A stretch of 64,000 bases of DNA from the NCBI GenBank assembly GCA_003388555.1, contig QQVD01000025.1, positions 122,135 to 186,134 of the forward strand, given 5' to 3'. The notes beneath the pieces are model-generated. The model had not been told where the DNA came from and searched no databases. It was given only the letters and a program-made list of their open reading frames with translations. Of this stretch, positions 58,244 through 64,000 are shown one piece after another (the first letter of the stretch is position 1; the number at the start of each line of letters is the position of its first letter). The position numbers were made by a program, and so were the translations under genes. Source of the stretch: Acidobacteriota bacterium (GTDB lineage Bacteria; Acidobacteriota; Thermoanaerobaculia; Multivoradales; Multivoraceae).

Positions 58244-58720
58244 GTGAGCACGAGTCTCGACAGTACGTCCGAAAAGACGATTGACAGAACCACCGCGATC
58301 CTCGCCGTGATCGCGTCGGCGATCTTCCTGCAGACGCTGTTCTTCAAATTCACCGGCGCGCCGGAGACAGAGCACATCTTCTCCACCTTCTCGCAGTGGG
58401 CGGAAGGCTTCGGAGCAGCGTTCCTCTTCTCGCGCCCCGGCCCTCTCGGCCCGATCGGCAGCGGCGTCGTCGAGCTCGCCGCTTCGCTGCTGCTGCTCGC
58501 CGGCACCTTCGTGCGCCGCTGGCGACGGCTCCAGGTCGCAGGAGCCGCGCTGGCGGTGGCGATGATGGTCGGCGCGGTGACCCTGCACTTCATCACGCCG
58601 CTCGGCCTCGAGGTGCTGGGCGACGGCGGCCTCCTCTTCGCCATGGCCTGCACCGCGCTGCTCAGCGGCGTCGTCATCGTGGTGCTGCGGCGTGACCTGA
58701 TCGTGCGGAGGCGGTCGTAG
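58244..58720 (+). CDS. DoxX-like four-TM membrane protein
   Basis: 158 aa from a GTG with AGGAG upstream. Four predicted TM helices (~18-36, ~66-88, ~97-118, ~125-148). 'FLQTLFFKFTGAPETEHIFS' and 'GSGVVELAASLLLLAGTF' match DoxX-like proteins. Inner-membrane location. Function unknown, though the family is sometimes linked to redox or thiol homeostasis. Confidence 0.78.
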   Translation: MSTSLDSTSEKTIDRTTAILAVIASAIFLQTLFFKFTGAPETEHIFSTFSQWAEGFGAAFLFSRPGPLGPIGSGVVELAASLLLLAGTFVRRWRRLQVAGAALAVAMMVGAVTLHFITPLGLEVLGDGGLLFAMACTALLSGVVIVVLRRDLIVRRRS

Positions 58721-58772
58721 CGCGTCGGTCGACCTCTCGTTCCAGAAGAGGGCGCCCGCCCGCGCAACAACA

Positions 58773-59843
58773 TCACATCCGTTCCTCCCGCAACCCAGCC
58801 TCGAGACCGAGCAGGTGAGCGAGCCGGCCAGCACACATCAGTCCGAAGGCAGCTCGCATCACTGCGAGTGCCAACAGCCAGAGGAAGGCCCAGCGGTCGA
58901 GCATCGCGAAGAGATGGCTGAGGCGCGAGTCGAGCGGCGACAACACCTGTCCTGCAGCAGCAACGGCATCGACCTGCGGTGGCAGCGCTTCGGCGGCGTA
59001 GAGGTAGACGGAGCACAGGGGGATTGCGATCGCGATCAGGAGCAGGTTCAGCCATCCCTCCAGGGCGATCGCCGGGCCGACCACCCGCCATCGAAAGACC
59101 GCTGCGAGGACCTGGGGCGCCGAAGGCCTCAGCCGAAAGGCCCAGACCGCCGCCGCAGCCACCATCGCCGGCCCCGCCAGAACCAGCTCGGCAAGCAGAC
59201 CCGCGGACCAGGAGAAGCGCGTTCCGGCCAGCCCGCTCGTCAACCCTTCGAGCTGGGCAGGAATCACGCGCGCCACGACGAGGAACGTCACTGCCAGCAG
59301 GAGGCTGAGGCCACCCGGCCAGGTCGGCCGCCACCACCACCGTCCGCGCGGATGGGTGATCGTCTTCGCATCGAGGGCCCCGAAGGGAAGGACCAGGGCC
59401 GCCGACAGCAGCACGATCGGCACGGCCAACTGACGCCAGAACAACCAGTCCGAGACGAGCACGATCAGCGAGGCGACGAGCGGGGCGAGGAACCAAGCCA
59501 CGAAGAAACCTCTCGCCCGCAGAGTCCAGGTGATGGCCCGGAGCGACTGCCCGCCCTCATCGAGGCGCAGCAGCGACGCCGCGAGCCCGATGACAGCACC
59601 CAGAACGCCGCCACCGAGAATCAGAGCGCTCGCTGCTGCCCCGGGCTCGAGGAGCGCTTCATCTGGCCAGAAGGCCCGGCGCCACTGCCCGAGGTCGAGG
59701 CCGCCTCCCTCGACCCCGTCCGCGATGGGCCAGCCGTGGGCACTGGCCACCAACGCAAGGCCGACGTGGAGAAGCAGCCAGGTGGAGAGCCCTGACCCGA
59801 TCATCGCGCCGAGCGCCGTAGCCCTCCACCTGCCTGGAAGCAT
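58773..59843 (-). CDS. Polytopic membrane protein of unknown function
   Basis: 356 aa from an ATG with GGAGAGG upstream. About eight hydrophobic helices, starting 'GAMIGSGLSTWLLLHVGLAL', with a large hydrophilic loop after TM1. Trp-rich loops; no transporter or enzyme signature recognised. Convergent with the DoxX-like gene (52 bp apart) and upstream of nothing obvious in the same operon. Confidence 0.75.
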   Translation of the reverse strand: MLPGRWRATALGAMIGSGLSTWLLLHVGLALVASAHGWPIADGVEGGGLDLGQWRRAFWPDEALLEPGAAASALILGGGVLGAVIGLAASLLRLDEGGQSLRAITWTLRARGFFVAWFLAPLVASLIVLVSDWLFWRQLAVPIVLLSAALVLPFGALDAKTITHPRGRWWWRPTWPGGLSLLLAVTFLVVARVIPAQLEGLTSGLAGTRFSWSAGLLAELVLAGPAMVAAAAVWAFRLRPSAPQVLAAVFRWRVVGPAIALEGWLNLLLIAIAIPLCSVYLYAAEALPPQVDAVAAAGQVLSPLDSRLSHLFAMLDRWAFLWLLALAVMRAAFGLMCAGRLAHLLGLEAGLREERM

Positions 59844-59976
59844 CGCCTCTCCAAGTCCCCCTCCTCCATGATGGAGGCAGACATCTAGAGCTCAGGCTAT
59901 CCCGGACTCGTGGTGGCCTCCGTGCGCCGAGACCAGGGGCTTGCAGTGAGTCGAAGTGCGCCGCCAACAGGCCCGA

Positions 59977-62655
59977 TCACACCCTGAGCGCGAGCACCGG
60001 TGCCGTCGCCGCGGCGCGCAGAGCCGGGCGCAGCACCGCCAGCAGGGCGCTGACCGCGAGCACGCCACCGACCGCGATCAGGGTCGTCACATCGAAAGGC
60101 TCGACACCGAAGAGCTGCGACTCGATCCAGCGGCTGAGCAGCAGCGAGACGACGATGCCGACCGCGATGGCGGCGAAGACCAGTCGACCCATCTGGCCGA
60201 CGAAGAGCAGCGCGATGCCGCGCGGCGTCGCTCCCATCGCCATGCGCAGCCCGATCTCGCGGGTGCGCTGGACGACGTTGAGCGAGGCGATGGCGTAGAT
60301 GCCGAAGGCGGCGATGGCGAGCGCCGCCAGCGCGAAGACGCCGAGCGATCGGGCGAGGAAGCGCTCCTGACGCAGCGACTCGGCGACGATCTGCTCGAGG
60401 CTCTGGTCGGCGTAGACCGGCAGCTCGGGAGCCAGCTCGGCGACGACGCGCCGTACCGCGTCCGAGAGACCCGCCGCCGGCCCCACGGTGCGCATCACGA
60501 TGGCCATCGTCGAAGACGGTTCCTGTTCGTGCGGGAAGTAGATCGTCCCGCGCGGCGCCGTGCCAAGACCGATCAGGTGCACGTCGTCGATGACGCCGAC
60601 GATCCTGCGGGCCGAAGGCTCGCCCCAGTGGATCATCAGCTCGCGGCCGAGCGGGTCCTCTCCATCGGGCCACACCTGCTCGGCGAGCGTGCGATCGATC
60701 ACCACCACCCCCTGCTCGGCGTCCGCCCTGTCGCGGCCGTCGAAGAACCGGCCGGCGAGCAGCTCGATGCCCATGGCCGCGAGGTAGTCGCCACGCACCA
60801 CGCGGATGTCGGCCGTCAGCCCGTCAGCGGGGTCCGGCCGCGGGCCGTCCGCTGGCCAGTAGCTGGTCGCGGCACCCGAACCGGACATCGGCACGTGGGT
60901 CACGGCGCCCGCCCGTTCGACCTGGGGCAGCGCCTCGAGCTCCTCGAGCAGACGGTCGAAGAGGCTCGCGCGGCGTGCCGACTCCCAGTCGCCCGGCGTC
61001 TGCAGCGAGAAGCTGGACGTCGCCTCGACGTCGAAACCGGGGTCGACGGCGGTGAGCTCGAGCACGGTGCGCACCATCAGGCCGGCGCCGACCAGCAGCA
61101 CCGTCGCCAGGGAGATCTCGACGAAGACCAGTGCCCGGCGCAGAGCGCCGCTGCCCCCCACCGAGCGCGAGTCCCGCAGACCCGAGGAGGCGCCGCGGAC
61201 GAACAGGGCCGGCAGGGCGCCGGTGACCGCCAGACAGACCAGCGCCGCGAGCGCGCCGAAGCCGGCCACGGCGAGCCCGCTGCTCGGCGCCGAGCCTGCC
61301 GCGAGGTCCGGCGGCAGCAGCACCCTGCCGGCTCGCGACGAGAGCGCTGCGAGAGCGCAGGCGAGCCCGACCGCTGCCGACGTCAGCACCCCGCCCTCGA
61401 AGAGGATCTGCCTCCCGATGCGACGACGGCCGGCGCCGAGAGCGCTGCGCACCGACAGCTCGGTCGCACGGTCCACCAGACGGGTGAGCACCAGGCTCAT
61501 CAGGTTGACCGTCAGCAGCACGAGGACCAGGGAGACGGCGCAGAGGAGCAGCAGGATCGGGGTGCGGGCGTCGGCCTCGAGGTGCTCGTCGAGGGGCACG
61601 AGGTTCACCGTCCACAGGGCGTTGAAGTCGGGGAAACGTCGTTCCAGGCGCTGCGCCATCACCTCCATCTCCGCCCGCGCGTCGGCGACCGAGACACCCG
61701 GTCGCAGTCGCGCCAGCACCTGCAGCCAGCGACCGCGCGCCGTGCGCCACTCCTCGCTGACCGGCAGCACCGCGTAGACGTCGGGCGCATCGGTGTAGGG
61801 GCGGAACGAGCTCCCCATGTCGAGGGCTGCCGCCGCCGGCAGCACGCCGACGATCTCGTGCACCCTGCCGTCGAGCTCGACGGTCTCGCCGGCCACGTCC
61901 GAGCGGCCGCCGAATCGACTCCGCCAGAAGCGCTCGCTGAGCACGATCGGCGAGATGTCCCCGGCCGCTTCGCCGTCCGACGGGTCGAAGACACGGCCGA
62001 GGCTCGGCCCGATTCCGAGCAGCTCGAAGAAGCCGTCGGTGACCAGACGGGTCTTGATCCGCAGTGGTGGACCGTCGCCGGTGAGGTTCGAGGTCGTGGT
62101 GATGAACGCGGTCATGCCCTCGAACGAGGTCGTCTCGTCACGCCAGGCGACGAAGTTCGCCGGACCCACGACGTTGATCGTCTGGCCGCGGTGCGGCTGG
62201 GCCTCCCACAGGGTCACCAGGCGTTCGGGCTCCGGGAACGGCAGTGGCCGGAGCAGGAGGGCGTGGGTCCACGAGAAGACGACGAAGGTCGCAGCGAGAC
62301 CGAGCGCCAGGCCGACCACTACCGTGGCACTGAAGCGCGGGTTGCGCGCCACCTGCCGCCAGGCGGAACGCAGGTCGAGGGACAGATCGCGCAGCAGCGA
62401 GCGGCGATCGAGGCTGCGGTCGCGGTCCCGGGCCAGCTGTTCGCAAGCCTGCTGGAGGCGCTGCCGATCGCCGAAGCGCTCCAGAGCCAGCAGGCGCGCC
62501 TCTTCCGGTGGATGACCCTGGCGCTCGAAGTCCCGCACCAGCAGCTCGAGATGGTGGTCCATCTCCTCGCCGACCTCTTGGCGCGCCGGCACGCGCCAGA
62601 GCGGTGAGCCCGCGGAGCGGCGTGACGGTGGTCGGGTGCCGTGTTCCTCGCTCAT
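59977..62655 (-). CDS. ADOP-type MacB/FtsX-like permease, PadR-linked
   Basis: 892 aa from the ATG at 62655, which overlaps the padR stop (ATGA). Prefix domain (~20-75: 'EVGEEMDHHLELLVRDFERQ', 'PPEEARLLALERFGD'), TM1 ('VVVGLALGLAATFVVFSW', ~110-128), periplasmic core, first FtsX block ('LVLVLLTVNLMSLVLTRLV', ~375-480), second core, last FtsX block ('RTREIGLRMAMGATPRGIA'). Same family as the permeases at 15236, 24721 and 49662. Efflux or envelope-stress role inferred. Confidence 0.92.
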   Translation of the reverse strand: MSEEHGTRPPSRRSAGSPLWRVPARQEVGEEMDHHLELLVRDFERQGHPPEEARLLALERFGDRQRLQQACEQLARDRDRSLDRRSLLRDLSLDLRSAWRQVARNPRFSATVVVGLALGLAATFVVFSWTHALLLRPLPFPEPERLVTLWEAQPHRGQTINVVGPANFVAWRDETTSFEGMTAFITTTSNLTGDGPPLRIKTRLVTDGFFELLGIGPSLGRVFDPSDGEAAGDISPIVLSERFWRSRFGGRSDVAGETVELDGRVHEIVGVLPAAAALDMGSSFRPYTDAPDVYAVLPVSEEWRTARGRWLQVLARLRPGVSVADARAEMEVMAQRLERRFPDFNALWTVNLVPLDEHLEADARTPILLLLCAVSLVLVLLTVNLMSLVLTRLVDRATELSVRSALGAGRRRIGRQILFEGGVLTSAAVGLACALAALSSRAGRVLLPPDLAAGSAPSSGLAVAGFGALAALVCLAVTGALPALFVRGASSGLRDSRSVGGSGALRRALVFVEISLATVLLVGAGLMVRTVLELTAVDPGFDVEATSSFSLQTPGDWESARRASLFDRLLEELEALPQVERAGAVTHVPMSGSGAATSYWPADGPRPDPADGLTADIRVVRGDYLAAMGIELLAGRFFDGRDRADAEQGVVVIDRTLAEQVWPDGEDPLGRELMIHWGEPSARRIVGVIDDVHLIGLGTAPRGTIYFPHEQEPSSTMAIVMRTVGPAAGLSDAVRRVVAELAPELPVYADQSLEQIVAESLRQERFLARSLGVFALAALAIAAFGIYAIASLNVVQRTREIGLRMAMGATPRGIALLFVGQMGRLVFAAIAVGIVVSLLLSRWIESQLFGVEPFDVTTLIAVGGVLAVSALLAVLRPALRAAATAPVLALRV

Positions 62656-62996
62656 TCCGCTCGCGCCTCCGCCCCGACGAGGATCGCCGAGATCGTCTCC
62701 GAGAACGAGATCCAGCGTTCGGTCTGCTCGCTGAGCTGCTGCGCGCCGACCCCGGTGAGAGAGTAGAACTTCGCCCGCCGTCCGAGCTCGGAGGTTCCCC
62801 AGCTCGCCTCGATCCAACCGCGCTTCTCGAGGCGGTAGAGGGCGGGGTACAAGGAGCCCTCTTCGATCCGCAGGGCGGCATCGCGGCTCTCGAGCCAGCG
62901 CGCGATGCCGTATCCGTGCAGCTCGCCGCCGGAGAGGGTCTTGAGGATCAGGGTGTCGAGCGTGCCTCGCAGGAGGTCGTCTCGGATCGGCGCCAT
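62652..62996 (-). CDS. PadR-family transcriptional regulator
   Basis: 114 aa from an ATG with GAGGAG upstream. 'RDDLLRGTLDTLILKTL', 'ELHGYGIARWLES', 'EEGSLYPALYRLEKRG' and 'RRAKFYSLTGVGAQQL' are the winged-helix hallmarks. Overlaps the permease by four bases. A long inverted repeat 54-97 bp upstream (63050-63093) is a strong operator candidate. Confidence 0.93.
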   Translation of the reverse strand: MAPIRDDLLRGTLDTLILKTLSGGELHGYGIARWLESRDAALRIEEGSLYPALYRLEKRGWIEASWGTSELGRRAKFYSLTGVGAQQLSEQTERWISFSETISAILVGAEARAE

Positions 62997-63049
62997 GGCG
63001 TCTCCTCGATCGGCGTCGAGTCCGCGGTCTGCGACGGCACCCGCGCTTA

Positions 63050-63093
63050 CCTCGACAGTCTGGGTAACAGATACGACACCCAGACAGTCGAGG
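63050..63093. promoter_or_regulatory. 16-bp inverted repeat upstream of padR
   Basis: CCTCGACAGTCTGGGT (63050-63065) and ACCCAGACAGTCGAGG (63078-63093) are reverse complements at 15 of 16 positions, with a 12-bp AT-richer spacer containing GATACG. Located between divergent padR and the heme-protein gene. Probably the PadR operator; a hairpin in RNA is the alternative. Confidence 0.65.
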
Positions 63094-63199
63094 TTTCAGC
63101 CCGGCGATCTCGCGTTGCTGCTTGGCTCGGGTGACGGTCGGGAGTCAGCTCCGGCGTCTGTGCCGAGTGCAGAGACGAATCCCCTTCGGAGATCCAGCC

Positions 63200-63643
63200 A
63201 TGAGACCAAAGCTCCAGAAACCGCGGCTCCTGCCGATCCCGCTCCTCGCCGCCGCATCGATCACCGCCTCCGCTCTCGGCATCGCCGCCCTGGCCTCGGC
63301 ACAGTGCTACGGGGGGCCTTGCGAGCCGAGCGCGCACAAGCCGGGGCAGGTGACCTGGTACGACAACGTCCTCAGCAACTCGGGCTGGGGTGAGGGCCCT
63401 CCCTGCAACAGCTGCCATCAGTCCACCCGCAAAGAGGAGCGGTCGCACCGCACGGAACCTCCGCGGGTGAACTTCCCCCGGCAGATGGGTCAGCGTCCCT
63501 TCCTCGACTTCCACAGCCAGGCGGTGCGACTGACCCGCGACCGCGGCCCGATCACCACCCTCGAGCTGCAGCGGGTTGCGAGGGAACATCGCCAGGCATG
63601 GCGGTGGGTGGCGCAGCAGACCGAGCAGAAGGACGGGCGTTGA
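63200..63643 (+). CDS. Small exported CxxCH heme-type protein
   Basis: 147 aa from the ATG at 63200, with GGAG upstream. Basic n-region and hydrophobic helix (~10-32) form a Sec signal ending 'ALASA'. One c-type heme motif 'PCNSCHQS' (about residues 68-75) and a separate Cys pair ('QCYGGPC', ~34-40). A C-terminal His/Met-rich helix could supply the sixth ligand. Periplasmic electron carrier or decaheme-like fragment; not a recognised cytochrome family. Confidence 0.75.
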   Translation: MRPKLQKPRLLPIPLLAAASITASALGIAALASAQCYGGPCEPSAHKPGQVTWYDNVLSNSGWGEGPPCNSCHQSTRKEERSHRTEPPRVNFPRQMGQRPFLDFHSQAVRLTRDRGPITTLELQRVAREHRQAWRWVAQQTEQKDGR

Positions 63644-63710
63644 TCCTCGCAGCACCGACCACCCCTCGCCGGATCGCTGCCACAGCCCGCGCCCGCTGAC
63701 CTCCGGGCTC

Positions 63711-64000
63711 CCAGCCGCGGGTCGAAGAGGAGCGTCCCGGGTCTGCCGTCTTCGCCGAACCCACCCGCCGACCGCCCGAGGCGGCGGGGACTTCCTCGAG
63801 AAGCGGCAACCACCAGCCGCTGGTCGAAGATAAGGGTCCGGGTTGCCGTCTTCGCCCCACGCACACGCCGACCGCCAGGATGGCGGGGACTTCCTCGAGA
63901 AGCGGCAACACTAGCCGCTGGTCGAAGATGAGGGTCCGGGTTGCCGTCTTCGCCCCACGCACACGCCGACCGCCAGGACGGCGGGGACTTCCTCGAGAAG
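63711..64000. repeat. Tandem array of 98-99-bp structured repeats
   Basis: At least three units to the window edge. CTTCCTCGAGAAG recurs at 63791, 63890 and 63988 (spacings 99 and 98). Each unit holds a CGAAGA/TCTTCG dyad (63825-63830 and 63849-63854 in unit two), a CCGCCA-GGA-TGGCGG hairpin (63872-63886), degenerate in the others, and a near-palindrome around CTCGAG. Units 2 and 3 are almost identical; the first is divergent. Long frames through the array are shadows of the repeat, not genes. It continues beyond the window. Confidence 0.88.

Noticed and set aside
63050..63093. Intrinsic terminator reading of the 16-bp inverted repeat
   Set aside because: It lies between two divergent gene starts, not after a gene, and has a 12-nt spacer without a U-tract.
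63490..63962. Minus-strand open frames of 124-136 codons over the 63.7-64 kb region
   Set aside because: They are periodic translations of the tandem repeat, with the same peptide repeating every unit and no start signal.

Overview
The window is about 70% GC and gene-dense. It looks like part of a chromosome from an Acidobacteriota bacterium, probably near class Thermoanaerobaculia. This is inferred from gene content: four MacB/FtsX-like permeases of the acidobacterial (ADOP) type, three of them paired with PadR regulators; two Ser/Thr kinases fused to TPR arrays; several secreted proteins carrying a 'FADGFESGDTSAWS'-type segment; and many lipoproteins. No tRNA, rRNA, CRISPR array, phage or conjugation genes were seen.

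Layout. 1-3.5 kb: two convergent secreted structural proteins separated by terminator-like hairpins. 4.1-14 kb: a surface-glycan type locus. On the minus strand four genes overlap (two sulfatase-fold hydrolases, a 1159-aa beta-sandwich/GT4/GT2 fusion and a GT2). A third sulfatase-fold gene and a divergent methyltransferase lie beside them. 14.5-21.5 kb: a DUF2161-type nuclease-fold protein, an ADOP permease, a small membrane protein, an exported metallo-beta-lactamase-fold hydrolase, a serine beta-lactamase-like hydrolase and a TPR protein. 21.6-27.4 kb: a G-quadruplex-prone tract, a fourth sulfatase-fold lipoprotein, and a divergent padR-permease operon with palindromic operators. 27.4-31 kb: a DHFR-like reductase, a monooxygenase-fold gene carrying an in-frame MITE, a VapBC pair with a frameshifted toxin, a frame-disrupted exported protein and a YHS-thioredoxin protein. 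31.2-34.1 kb: a Fur/PerR-family regulator and catalase-peroxidase KatG. 34-46 kb: exported proteins, a TPR kinase, a flavin amine oxidase lipoprotein, and a type-B carboxylesterase. 46.6-52.7 kb: a second TPR kinase convergent with a padR-permease unit. 52.9-58.2 kb: a TonB-C lipoprotein, secreted proteins (one SMP-30-like) and a gene remnant. 58.2-64 kb: two membrane proteins, a third padR-permease unit, a small CxxCH heme protein, and a tandem repeat array running off the window end.

How the genes may work together (inference). The 4-14 kb locus could build and modify a surface polymer. All four sulfatase-fold enzymes have Thr where sulfatases have the formylglycine Cys/Ser, which points to phosphotransfer or phosphodiester chemistry rather than sulfate hydrolysis. 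The PadR-permease pairs look like self-regulated envelope-stress or efflux units. The Fur-KatG pair is a peroxide response unit.

Most notable: (i) a 272-bp MITE with 21-bp terminal inverted repeats and CTAG duplications that adds exactly 92 codons to a small enzyme gene without breaking the frame; (ii) the Thr-type sulfatase-fold set; (iii) a structured intergenic repeat family that resembles DNA encoding the FESGD-type C-terminal tag; (iv) a long G-tract array just after a stop codon; (v) several single-base frameshifts, which are either assembly errors or real decay.
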